Assembly: GCA_037577475.1 (NCBI GenBank)
Contig: JBAGJB010000176.1
Location: 186,001 to 250,000, forward strand
Direction of reading: 5' to 3'
From: Chaunax sp. Z400
Lineage: Eukaryota; Chordata; Actinopteri; Lophiiformes; Chaunacidae
Length of the DNA stretch: 64,000 bases
Shown: piece after piece, positions 1-17,500 of the stretch
Position numbering within the stretch: position 1 is the first letter of the stretch
Layout of the letters: every line of letters starts with the position of its first letter
Notes under the pieces: model-generated
What the model was told of the DNA's origin: nothing
The model's input: the letters and a program-made list of their open reading frames with translations, nothing else
Databases searched by the model: none
Program-made: the position numbers and the translations under genes

Positions 1-559
1 ACATACTCTTCATACTATACATACTATTCATACTGTACATACTCTTCATACTATACATACTATTCATACTGTACATACTCTTCATACTATACATACTATT
101 CATACTATACATACTATTCATACTATTCATACTGTACATATTATACATACTATTCATACTATTCATACTGTACATACTATACATACTATTCATACTATAC
201 ATACTATTCATACTATACATACTATTCATACTGTACATACTATTCATACTGTACATACTATTCATACTATTCATACTGTACATACTGTACATACTATACA
301 TACTATTCATACTATACATACTATTCATACTGTACATACTGTACATACTATTCATACTGTACATACTATTCATACTATACATACTATTCATACTGTACAT
401 ACTATACATACATATACATACTATTTATACTATACATACTATTCATTCTATACATACTATTCATACTAAACATACTATTCATTCTACACATACTACTACT
501 ATACATACTCTTCATACTATACATACTACTTTTTACTATACATACTATACATACTATTC

Positions 560-640
560 ATACTATACATATAAATTCTATGCATACCATGCATACCATT
601 CATACTATACATGCCATACATACTATTTATACTATACATA
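560..640. repeat. Landmark cassette 1 of the 9-bp array (first of 17 copies)
   Basis: This is a recognisable variant cassette containing CATATAAATTCTATGC followed by two CATACCATG-like units and a CATGCCATAC unit. The ATG of its TCTATGCATACC motif lies at 580, 2607, 3482, 4312, 7171, 10498, 12884, 14497, 17226, 19782, 23728, 26335, 29627, 32013, 34684, 37106 and 39849. Spacings vary from 830 to 3,946 bp. Some recur exactly: 2,386 bp between 10498 and 12884, and again between 29627 and 32013. It is usually preceded by the CTACTACTA and ACTACTTTTTAC variants. It is a useful phase marker for the higher-order repeat. No function is implied. Confidence 0.85.
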
Positions 641-3600
641 CTATTCATACTGTACATACTATACATACTATTCATACTATACATACTATTCATACTGTAC
701 ATACTATACATACTATTCATACTATACATACTATTCATTCTATACATACTATTCATACTATACATACTATTCATTCTACACATACTACTACTATTCATAC
801 TATTCATACTGTACATACTATACATACTATTCATACTGTACATACTCTTCATACTATACATACTATTCATACTGTACATACTCTTCATACTATACATACT
901 ATTCATACTGTACATACTATTGATACTATTCATACTGTACATATTATACATACTATTCATACTATTCATACTGTACATACTATACATACTATTCATACTA
1001 TACATACTATTCATACTATACATACTATTCATACTATACATACTATTCATACTATTCATACTGTACATATTATACATACTATTCATACTGTACATACTAT
1101 ACATACTATTCATACTATACATACTATTCATACTGTACATACTATTCATACTGTACATACTATACATACTGTACATACTATACATACTATTCATACTATA
1201 CATACTAAACATACTGTTTATACTATACATACTATTCATACTGTAGATACTATACATATTATTCATACTGTACATACTATACATATTATTCATACTGTAC
1301 ATACTATTCATACTATTCATACTGTACATACTGTTCATACTATACATACTGTACATACTATACATATTATTTATACTATACATACTATTCATACTAAACA
1401 TACTGTTTATACTATACATACTATACATACTATTCATACTATGCATACTATTCATACTACACATACTAGTCATACTGTACATACTACACATACTATTCCT
1501 ACTATACATACTATTCATACTGTACATACTATACATACTATTCATACTATTCATACTGTACATACTATGCATACTATTCATACTGTACATACTATACATA
1601 CTATTCATACTATACATACTATTCCTACTATACATACTATTCATACTGTACATACTATACATACTATTCATACTATGCATACTATTCATACTATACATAC
1701 TAGTCATACTGTACATACTATACATACTATTCAAACTGTACATACTATTCATACTATACATACTATACATACTGTTCATACTATACATACTATTCATTCT
1801 GTACATACTATACATACTATTCATACTATGCATACTATTCATACTACACATACTAGTCATACTGTACATACTACACATACTATTCATACTATACATACTG
1901 TACATACTATTCATACTATACATACTGTACATACTATTTATACTATACATACTACACATACTATTTATACTATACATACTATTTATACTATACATACTAT
2001 TCATACTGTACATGCTATACATACTACTCATACTATACATACTATTCGTACTATACATACTATTCATACTGTACATACTGTACATACTATTCATACTATT
2101 CATACTATACATACTATTCATACTGTACATACTGTACGTACTATTCATACTGTACATACTATACATACTATTCATGCTATACATACTGTACATACTATTC
2201 ATACTGTTCATACTATACATACTGTACATACTGTACATACTATTCATACTGTACATACTGTACATACTATTCATACTGTACATACTATACATACTATTCA
2301 TACTATACATACTATTCATACTATTCATACTATACATACTATTCATACTGTACATACTGTACATACTATTCATACTGTACATACTATTCATACTATACAT
2401 ACTATTCATACTGTACATACTATACATACTATACATACATATACATACTATTTATACTATACATACTATTCATTCTATACATACTATTCATACTATACAT
2501 ACTATTCATTCTACACATACTACTACTATACATACTCTTCATACTATACATACTACTTTTTACTATACATACTATACATACTATTCATACTATACATATA
2601 AATTCTATGCATACCATGCATACCATTCATACTATACATGCCATACATACTATTTATACTATACATACTATTCATACTGTACATACTATACATACTATTC
2701 ATACTATACATACTATTCATACTGTACATACTATACATACTATACATACTATTCATTCTATACATACTATTCATACTATACATACTATTCATTCTACACA
2801 TACTACTACTATTCATACTATTCATACTGTACATACTATACATACTATTCATACTGTACATACTCTTCATACTATACATACTATTCATACTGTACATACT
2901 CTTCATACTATACATACTATTCATACTGTACATACTCTTCATACTATACATACTATTCATACTATACATACTATTCATACTATTCATACTGTACATATTA
3001 TACATACTATTCATACTATTCATACTGTACATACTATACATACTATTCATACTATACATACTATTCATACTATACATACTATTCATACTGTACATACTAT
3101 TCATACTGTACATACTATTCATACTGTACATACTGTACATACTATTCATACTGTACATACTATACATACTATTCATACTATACATACTATTCATACTATT
3201 CATACTATACATACTATTCATACTGTACATACTGTACATACTATTCATACTGTACATACTATTCATACTATACATACTATTCATACTGTACATACTATAC
3301 ATACTATACATACATATACATACTATTTATACTATACATACTATTCATTCTATACATACTATTCATACTATACATACTATTCATTCTACACATACTACTA
3401 CTATACATACTCTTCATACTATACATACTACTTTTTACTATACATACTATACATACTATTCATACTATACATATAAATTCTATGCATACCATGCATACCA
3501 TTCATACTATACATGCCATACATACTATTTATACTATACATACTATTCATACTGTACATACTATACATACTATTCATACTATACATACTATTCATACTGT

Positions 3601-5304
3601 ACATACTATACATACTATACATACTATTCATTCTATACATACTATTCATACTATACATACTATTCATTCTACACATACTACTACTATTCATACTATTCAT
3701 ACTGTACATACTATACATACTATTCATACTGTACATACTCTTCATACTATACATACTATTCATACTGTACATACTCTTCATACTATACATACTATTCATA
3801 CTGTACATACTCTTCATACTATACATACTATTCATACTATACATACTATTCATACTATTCATACTGTACATATTATACATACTATTCATACTATTCATAC
3901 TGTACATACTATACATACTATTCATACTATACATACTATTCATACTATACATACTATTCATACTGTACATACTATTCATACTGTACATACTATTCATACT
4001 ATTCATACTGTACATACTGTACATACTATACATACTATTCATACTATACATACTATTCATACTGTACATACTGTACATACTATTCATACTGTACATACTA
4101 TTCATACTATACATACTATTCATACTGTACATACTATACATACATATACATACTATTTATACTATACATACTATTCATTCTATACATACTATTCATACTA
4201 AACATACTATTCATTCTACACATACTACTACTATACATACTCTTCATACTATACATACTACTTTTTACTATACATACTATACATACTATTCATACTATAC
4301 ATATAAATTCTATGCATACCATGCATACCATTCATACTATACATGCCATACATACTATTTATACTATACATACTATTCATACTGTACATACTATACATAC
4401 TATTCATACTATACATACTATTCATACTGTACATACTATACATACTATTCATACTATACATACTATTCATTCTATACATACTATTCATACTATACATACT
4501 ATTCATTCTACACATACTACTACTATTCATACTATTCATACTGTACATACTATACATACTATTCATACTGTACATACTCTTCATACTATACATACTATTC
4601 ATACTGTACATACTCTTCATACTATACATACTATTCATACTGTACATACTATTGATACTATTCATACTGTACATATTATACATACTATTCATACTATTCA
4701 TACTGTACATACTATACATACTATTCATACTATACATACTATTCATACTATACATACTATTCATACTGTACATACTATTCATACTGTACATACTATTCAT
4801 ACTGTACATACTATACATACTATTCATACTGTACATACTATTCATACTGTACATACTATACATACTATTCATACTATACATACTATTCATACTGCAAATA
4901 CTATTCATACTGCACATACTATACATACTAGTCATACTGTACATACTATTCATACTATTCATACTATACATACTATTCATACTGTACATACTATACATAC
5001 TATTCATACTATACATACTAAACATACTGTTTATACTATACATACTATTCATACTGTAGATACTATACATATTATTCATACTGTACATACTATACATATT
5101 ATTCATACTGTACATACTATTCATACTATTCATACTGTACATACTGTTCATACTATACATACTGTACATACTATACATATTATTTATACTATACATACTA
5201 TTCATACTAAACATACTGTTTATACTATACATACTATACATACTCTACATACTATACATACTATTTATACTATACATACTATTCATACTGTACATACTAT
5301 ACAT

Positions 5305-5475
5305 ACATATACATAATATTTTTTACTAAACATACTATTTATACTATACATACTATTCATTCTATACATACTATTCATACTATACATACTATTATTTCTA
5401 CACATACTACTACTATACATACTATTCATACTATACATACTATTTTTTACTTTACATGCTATACATACTATTCAT
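5305..5475. repeat. Landmark cassette 2 of the 9-bp array (first of 15 copies)
   Basis: A second marker cassette begins with CATAATATTTTTTACTAAAC. About 130 bp later it has TATTTTTTACTTTACATGC (TTTACATAC in the copies at 34272 and 39440). CATAATATT starts near 5312, 8207, 11507, 15506, 18235, 20773, 22032, 24485, 27371, 30609, 32986, 34143, 35711, 38115 and 39308. It alternates with cassette 1 through most of the array. Its T-runs make it the least regular part of the satellite. Confidence 0.8.
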
Positions 5476-8400
5476 GCTATACATACTGTACATACTATTC
5501 ATACTGTTCATACTATTCATACTATACATACTGTACATACTATTCATACTGTACATACTATTCATACTATTCATACTATACATACTATTCATACTGTACA
5601 TACTGTACATACTATTCATACTGTACATACTATTCATACTATACATACTATTCATACTGTACATACTATACATACTATTCATACTATACATACATATACA
5701 AACTATTTATACTATACATACTATTCATTCTATACATACTATTCATACTATACATACTATACATACTATTCATTCTACACATACTACTACTATACATACT
5801 CTTCATACTATACATACTACTTTTTACTATACATACTATACATACTATTCATACTATACATACTATTCATTCTACACATACTACTACTATTCATACTATT
5901 CATACTGTACATACTATACGTACTATTCATACTTCACATACTATACATACTATTCATACTGTACATACTCTTCATACTATACATACTATTCATACTATTC
6001 ATACTGTACATATTATACATACTATTCATACTGTACATACTATACATACTATTCATACTATACATACTATTCATACTATACATACTATACGTACTATGCA
6101 TACTATTCATACTGTACATACTATGCATACTATTCATACTGTACATACTATACATACTATTCATACTATACATACTATTCCTACTATACATACTATTCAT
6201 ACTGTACATACTATACATACTATTCATACTATGCATACTATTCATACTATACATACTAGTCATACTGTACATACTATACATACTATTCAAACTGTACATA
6301 CTATTCATACTATACATACTATACATACTGTTCATACTATACATACTATTCATACTGTACATACTATACATACTATTCATACTATGCATACTATTCATAC
6401 TACACATACTAGTCATACTGTACATACTACACATACTATTCATACTATACATACTGTACATACTATTCATACTATACATACTGTACATACTATTTATACT
6501 ATACATACTACACATACTATTTATACTATACATACTATTTATACTATACATACTATTCATACTGTACATGCTATAAATACTACTCATACTATACATACTA
6601 TTCGTACTATACATACTATTCATACTGTACATACTGTACATACTATTCATACTATTCATACGTACATACTATACATACTATTCATACTGTACATACTGTA
6701 CATACTATTGATACTGTACATACTATACATACTATTCATGCTATACATACTGTACATACTATTCATACTGTTCATACTATTCATACTATACATACTGTAC
6801 ATACTGTACATACTATTCATACTGTACATACTGTACATACTATTCATACTGTACATACTATACATACTATTCATACTATACATACTATCCATACTATTCA
6901 TACTATACATACTATTCATACTGTACATACTGTACATACTATTCATACTGTACATACTATTCATACTATACATACTATTCATACTGTACATACTATACAT
7001 ACTATACATACATATACATACTATTTATACTATACATACTATTCATTCTATACATACTATTCATACTATACATACTATTCATTCTACACATACTACTACT
7101 ATACATACTCTTCATACTATACATACTACTTTTTACTATACATACTATACATACTATACATATAAATTCTATGCATACCATGCATACCATTCATACTATA
7201 CATGCCATACATACTATTTATACTATACATACTATTCATACTGTACATACTATACATACTATTCATACTATACATACTATTCATACTGTACATACTATAC
7301 ATACTATTCATACTATACATACTATTCATACTATACATACTATTCATTCTATACATACTATTCATACTATACATACTATTCATTCTACACATACTACTAC
7401 TATTCATACTATTCATACTGTACATACTATACATACTATTCATACTGTACATACTCTTCATACTATACATACTATTCATACTGTACATACTCTTCATACT
7501 ATACATACTATTCATACTGTACATACTCTTCATACTATACATACTATTCATACTATACATACTATTCATACTATTCATACTGTACATATTATACATACTA
7601 TTCATACTATTCATACTGTACATACTATACATACTATTCATACTATACATACTATTCATACTATACATACTATACATACTGTACATACTATTCATACTGT
7701 ACATACTATTCATACTATTCATACTGTACATACTGTACATACTGTACATACTGTACATACTATTCATACTATACATACTATTCATACTGCAAATACTATT
7801 CATACTGCACATACTATACATACTAGTCATACTGTACATACTATTCATACTATTCATACTATACATACTATTCATACTGTACATACTATACATACTATTC
7901 ATACTATACATACTAAACATACTGTTTATACTATACATACTATTCATACTGTAGATACTATACATATTATTCATACTGTACATACTATACATATTATTCA
8001 TACTGTACATACTATTCATACTATTCATACTGTACATACTGTTCATACTATACATACTGTACATACTATACATATTATTTATACTATACATACTATTCAT
8101 ACTAAACATACTGTTTATACTATACATACTATACATACTCTACATACTATACATACTATTTATACTATACATACTATTCATACTGTACATACTATACATA
8201 CATATACATAATATTTTTTACTAAACATACTATTTATACTATACATACTATTCATTCTATACATACTATTCATACTATACATACTATTATTTCTACACAT
8301 ACTACTACTATACATACTATTCATACTATACATACTATTTTTTACTTTACATGCTATACATACTATTCATGCTATACATACTGTACATACTATTCATACT

Positions 8401-11400
8401 GTTCATACTATTCATACTATACATACTGTACATACTGTACATACTATTCATACTGTACATACTATTCATACTATTCATACTATACATACTATTCATACTG
8501 TACATACTGTACATACTATTCATACTGTACATACTATTCATACTATACATACTATTCATACTGTACATACTATTCATACTATTCATACTATACATACTAT
8601 TCATACTGTACATACTGTACATACTATTCATACTGTACATACTATTTATACTATACATACTATTCATTCTATACATACTATTCATACTATACATACTATA
8701 CATACTATTCATTCTACACATACTACTACTATACATACTCTTCATACTATACATACTACTTTTTCCTATACATACTATTCATACTATACATACTATTCAT
8801 TCTACACATACTACTACTATTCATACTATTCATACTGTACATACTATACGTACTATTCATACTTCACATACTATACATACTATTCATACTGTACATACTC
8901 TTCATACTATACATACTATTCATACTATACATACTATTCATACTATTCATACTGTACATATTATACATACTATTCATACTGTACATACTATACATACTAT
9001 TCATACTATACATACTATTCATACTGTACATACTATTCATACTGTACATACTATACATACTGTACATACTATACATACTATTCATACTATACATACTAAA
9101 CATACTGTTTATACTATACATACTATTCATACTGTAGATACTATACATATTATTCATACTGTACATACTATACATATTATTCATACTGTACATACTATTC
9201 ATACTATTCATACTGTACATACTGTTCATACTATACATACTGTACATACTATACATATTATTTATACTATACATACTATTCATACTAAACATACTGTTTA
9301 TACTATACATACTATACATACTATTCATACTATGCATACTATTCATACTACACATACTAGTCATACTGTACATACTACACATACTATTCCTACTATACAT
9401 ACTATTCATACTGTACATACTATACATACTATTCATACTATTCATACTGTACATACTATGCATACTATTCATACTGTACATACTATACATACTATTCATA
9501 CTATACATACTATTCCTACTATACATACTATTCATACTGTACATACTATACATACTATTCATACTATGCATACTATTCATACTATACATACTAGTCATAC
9601 TGTACATACTATACATACTATTCAAACTGTACATACTATTCATACTATACATACTATACATACTGTTCATACTATACATACTATTCATTCTGTACATACT
9701 ATACATACTATTCATACTATGCATACTATTCATACTACACATACTAGTCATACTGTACATACTACACATACTATTCATACTATACATACTGTACATACTA
9801 TTCATACTATACATACTGTACATACTATTTATACTATACATACTACACATACTATTTATACTATACATACTATTTATACTATACATACTATTCATACTGT
9901 ACATGCTATACATACTACTCATACTATACATACTATTCGTACTATACATACTATTCATACTGTACATACTGTACATACTATTCATACTATTCATACTATA
10001 CATACTATTCATACTGTACATACTGTACGTACTATTCATACTGTACATACTATACATACTATTCATGCTATACATACTGTACATACTATTCATACTGTTC
10101 ATACTATACATACTGTACATACTGTACATACTATTCATACTGTACATACTGTACATACTATTCATACTGTACATACTATACATACTATTCATACTATACA
10201 TACTATTCATACTATTCATACTATACATACTATTCATACTGTACATACTGTACATACTATTCATACTGTACATACTATTCATACTATACATACTATTCAT
10301 ACTGTACATACTATACATACTATACATACATATACATACTATTTATACTATACATACTATTCATTCTATACATACTATTCATACTATACATACTATTCAT
10401 TCTACACATACTACTACTATACATACTCTTCATACTATACATACTACTTTTTACTATACATACTATACATACTATTCATACTATACATATAAATTCTATG
10501 CATACCATGCATACCATTCATACTATACATGCCATACATACTATTTATACTATACATACTATTCATACTGTACATACTATACATACTATTCATACTATAC
10601 ATACTATTCATACTGTACATACTATACATACTATACATACTATTCATTCTATACATACTATTCATACTATACATACTATTCATTCTACACATACTACTAC
10701 TATTCATACTATTCATACTGTACATACTATACATACTATTCATACTGTACATACTCTTCATACTATACATACTATTCATACTGTACATACTCTTCATACT
10801 ATACATACTATTCATACTGTACATACTCTTCATACTATACATACTATTCATACTATACATACTATTCATACTATTCATACTGTACATATTATACATACTA
10901 TTCATACTATTCATACTGTACATACTATACATACTATTCATACTATACATACTATTCATACTATACATACTATTCATACTGTACATACTATTCATACTGT
11001 ACATACTATTCATACTATTCATACTGTACATACTGTACATACTGTACATACTATACATACTATTCATACTATACATACTATTCATACTGCAAATACTATT
11101 CATACTGCACATACTATACATACTAGTCATACTGTACATACTATTCATACTATTCATACTATACATACTATTCATACTGTACATACTATACATACTATTC
11201 ATACTATACATACTAAACATACTGTTTATACTATACATACTATTCATACTGTAGATACTATACATATTATTCATACTGTACATACTATACATATTATTCA
11301 TACTGTACATACTATTCATACTATTCATACTGTACATACTGTTCATACTATACATACTGTACATACTATACATATTATTTATACTATACATACTATTCAT

Positions 11401-11507
11401 ACTAAACATACTGTTTATACTATACATACTATACATACTCTACATACTATACATACTATTTATACTATACATACTATTCATACTGTACATACTATACATA
11501 CATATAC
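5312..11507. repeat. Higher-order block, left copy (partner at 24485-30609)
   Basis: The order of unit variants in this roughly 6.2-kb block is repeated at 24485-30609. Matching landmarks are offset by 19,173 bp (5312 and 24485), 19,164 bp (7171 and 26335; 8207 and 27371), 19,129 bp (8864 and 27993; 9903 and 29032; 10498 and 29627) and 19,102 bp (11507 and 30609). The step changes in offset are gains or losses of a few 9-bp units. This is best explained by a segmental duplication or unequal exchange within the array. The percent identity was not computed. Confidence 0.75.
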
Positions 11508-14500
11508 ATAATATTTTTTACTAAACATACTATTTATACTATACATACTATTCATTCTATACATACTATTCATACTATACATACTATTATTTCTACACAT
11601 ACTACTACTATACATACTATTCATACTATACATACTATTTTTTACTTTACATGCTATACATACTATTCATGCTATACATACTGTACATACTATTCATACT
11701 GTTCATACTATTCATACTATACATACTGTACATACTGTACATACTATTCATACTGTACATACTATTCATACTATTCATACTATACATACTATTCATACTG
11801 TACATACTGTACATACTATTCATACTGTACATACTATTCATACTATACATACTATTCATACTGTACATACTATACATACTATTCATACTATACATACATA
11901 TACAAACTATTTATACTATACATACTATTCATTCTATACATACTATTCATACTATACATACTATACATACTATTCATTCTACACATACTACTACTATACA
12001 TATTCTTCATACTATACATACTACTTTTTACTATACATACTATACATACTATTCATACTATACATACTATTCATTCTGTACATACTATACATACTATTCA
12101 TACTATGCATACTATTCATACTACACATACTAGTCATACTGTACATACTACACATACTATTCATACTATACATACTGTACATACTATTCATACTATACAT
12201 ACTGTACATACTATTTATACTATACATACTACACATACTATTTATACTATACATACTATTTATACTATACATACTATTCATACTGTACATGCTATACATA
12301 CTACTCATACTATACATACTATTCGTACTATACATACTATTCATACTGTACATACTGTACATACTATTCATACTATTCATACTATACATACTATTCATAC
12401 TGTACATACTGTACGTACTATTCATACTGTACATACTATACATACTATTCATGCTATACATACTGTACATACTATTCATACTGTTCATACTATACATACT
12501 GTACATACTGTACATACTATTCATACTGTACATACTGTACATACTATTCATACTGTACATACTATACATACTATTCATACTATACATACTATTCATACTA
12601 TTCATACTATACATACTATTCATACTGTACATACTGTACATACTATTCATACTGTACATACTATTCATACTATACATACTATTCATACTGTACATACTAT
12701 ACATACTATACATACATATACATACTATTTATACTATACATACTATTCATTCTATACATACTATTCATACTATACATACTATTCATTCTACACATACTAC
12801 TACTATACATACTCTTCATACTATACATACTACTTTTTACTATACATACTATACATACTATTCATACTATACATATAAATTCTATGCATACCATGCATAC
12901 CATTCATACTATACATGCCATACATACTATTTATACTATACATACTATTCATACTGTACATACTATACATACTATTCATACTATACATACTATTCATACT
13001 GTACATACTATACATACTATACATACTATTCATTCTATACATACTATTCATACTATACATACTATTCATTCTACACATACTACTACTATTCATACTATTC
13101 ATACTGTACATACTATACATACTATTCATACTGTACATACTCTTCATACTATACATACTATTCATACTGTACATACTCTTCATACTATACATACTATTCA
13201 TACTGTACATACTCTTCATACTATACATACTATTCATACTATACATACTATTCATACTATTCATACTGTACATATTATACATACTATTCATACTATTCAT
13301 ACTGTACATACTATACATACTATTCATACTATACATACTATTCATACTATACATACTATTCATACTGTACATACTATTCATACTGTACATACTATTCATA
13401 CTATTCATACTGTACATACTGTACATACTGTACATACTATACATACTATTCATACTATACATACTATTCATACTGCAAATACTATTCATACTGCACATAC
13501 TATACATACTAGTCATACTGTACATACTATTCATACTATTCATACTATACATACTATTCATACTGTACATACTATACATACTATTCATACTATACATACT
13601 AAACATACTGTTTATACTATACATACTATTCATACTGTAGATACTATACATATTATTCATACTGTACATACTATACATATTATTCATACTGTACATACTA
13701 TTCATACTATTCATACTGTACATACTGTTCATACTATACATACTGTACATACTATACATATTATTTATACTATACATACTATTCATACTAAACATACTAT
13801 TCATACTATACATACTGTACATACTATTTATACTATACATACTACACATACTATTTATACTATACATACTATTTATACTATACATACTATTCATACTGTA
13901 CATGCTATACATACTACTCATACTATACATACTATTCGTACTATACATACTATTCATACTGTACATACTGTACATACTATTCATACTATTCATACTATAC
14001 ATACTATTCATACTGTACATACTGTACGTACTATTCATACTGTACATACTATACATACTATTCATGCTATACATACTGTACATACTATTCATACTGTTCA
14101 TACTATACATACTGTACATACTGTACATACTATTCATACTGTACATACTGTACATACTATTCATACTGTACATACTATACATACTATTCATACTATACAT
14201 ACTATTCATACTATTCATACTATACATACTATTCATACTGTACATACTGTACATACTATTCATACTGTACATACTATTCATACTATACATACTATTCATA
14301 CTGTACATACTATACATACTATACATACATATACATACTATTTATACTATACATACTATTCATTCTATACATACTATTCATACTATACATACTATTCATT
14401 CTACACATACTACTACTATACATACTCTTCATACTATACATACTACTTTTTACTATACATACTATACATACTATTCATACTATACATATAAATTCTATGC

Positions 14501-17500
14501 ATACCATGCATACCATTCATACTATACATGCCATACATACTATTTATACTATACATACTATTCATACTGTACATACTATACATACTATTCATACTATACA
14601 TACTATTCATACTGTACATACTATACATACTATACATACTATTCATTCTATACATACTATTCATACTATACATACTATTCATTCTACACATACTACTACT
14701 ATTCATACTATTCATACTGTACATACTATACATACTATTCATACTGTACATACTCTTCATACTATACATACTATTCATACTGTACATACTCTTCATACTA
14801 TACATACTATTCATACTGTACATACTCTTCATACTATACATACTATTCATACTATACATACTATTCATACTATTCATACTGTACATATTATACATACTAT
14901 TCATACTATTCATACTGTACATACTATACATACTATTCATACTATACATACTATTCATACTATACATACTATTCATACTGTACATACTATTCATACTGTA
15001 CATACTATTCATACTATTCATACTGTACATACTGTACATACTGTACATACTATACATACTATTCATACTATACATACTATTCATACTGCAAATACTATTC
15101 ATACTGCACATACTATACATACTAGTCATACTGTACATACTATTCATACTATTCATACTATACATACTATTCATACTGTACATACTATACATACTATTCA
15201 TACTATACATACTAAACATACTGTTTATACTATACATACTATTCATACTGTAGATACTATACATATTATTCATACTGTACATACTATACATATTATTCAT
15301 ACTGTACATACTATTCATACTATTCATACTGTACATACTGTTCATACTATACATACTGTACATACTATACATATTATTTATACTATACATACTATTCATA
15401 CTAAACATACTGTTTATACTATACATACTATACATACTCTACATACTATACATACTATTTATACTATACATACTATTCATACTGTACATACTATACATAC
15501 ATATACATAATATTTTTTACTAAACATACTATTTATACTATACATACTATTCATTCTATACATACTATTCATACTATACATACTATTATTTCTACACATA
15601 CTACTACTATACATACTATTCATACTATACATACTATTTTTTACTTTACATGCTATACATACTATTCATGCTATACATACTGTACATACTATTCATACTG
15701 TTCATACTATTCATACTATACATACTGTACATACTGTACATACTATTCATACTGTACATACTATTCATACTATTCATACTATACATACTATTCATACTGT
15801 ACATACTGTACATACTATTCATACTGTACATACTCTTCATACTATACATACTATTCATACTGTACATACTCTTCATACTATACATACTATTCATACTGTA
15901 CATACTCTTCATACTATACATACTATTCATACTGTACATACTCTTCATACTATACATACTATTCATACTATACATACTATTCATACTATTCATACTGTAC
16001 ATATTATACATACTATTCATACTATTCATACTGTACATACTATACATACTATTCATACTATACATACTATTCATACTATACATACTATTCATACTGTACA
16101 TACTATTCATACTGTACATACTATTCATACTATTCATACTGTACATACTGTACATACTGTACATACTATACATACTATTCATACTATACATACTATTCAT
16201 ACTGCAAATACTATTCATACTGCACATACTATACATACTAGTCATACTGTACATACTATTCATACTATTCATACTATACATACTATTCATACTGTACATA
16301 CTATACATACTATTCATACTATACATACTAAACATACTGTTTATACTATACATACTATTCATACTGTAGATACTATACATATTATTCATACTGTACATAC
16401 TATACATATTATTCATACTGTACATACTATTCATACTATTCATACTGTACATACTGTTCATACTATACATACTGTACATACTATACATATTATTTATACT
16501 ATACATACTATTCATACTAAACATACTATTCATACTATACATACTGTACATACTATTTATACTATACATACTACACATACTATTTATACTATACATACTA
16601 TTTATACTATACATACTATTCATACTGTACATGCTATACATACTACTCATACTATACATACTATTCGTACTATACATACTATTCATACTGTACATACTGT
16701 ACATACTATTCATACTATTCATACTATACATACTATTCATACTGTACATACTGTACGTACTATTCATACTGTACATACTATACATACTATTCATGCTATA
16801 CATACTGTACATACTATTCATACTGTTCATACTATACATACTGTACATACTGTACATACTATTCATACTGTACATACTGTACATACTATTCATACTGTAC
16901 ATACTATACATACTATTCATACTATACATACTATTCATACTATTCATACTATACATACTATTCATACTGTACATACTGTACATACTATTCATACTGTACA
17001 TACTATTCATACTATACATACTATTCATACTGTACATACTATACATACTATACATACATATACATACTATTTATACTATACATACTATTCATTCTATACA
17101 TACTATTCATACTATACATACTATTCATTCTACACATACTACTACTATACATACTCTTCATACTATACATACTACTTTTTACTATACATACTATACATAC
17201 TATTCATACTATACATATAAATTCTATGCATACCATGCATACCATTCATACTATACATGCCATACATACTATTTATACTATACATACTATTCATACTGTA
17301 CATACTATACATACTATTCATACTATACATACTATTCATACTGTACATACTATACATACTATACATACTATTCATTCTATACATACTATTCATACTATAC
17401 ATACTATTCATTCTACACATACTACTACTATTCATACTATTCATACTGTACATACTATACATACTATTCATACTGTACATACTCTTCATACTATACATAC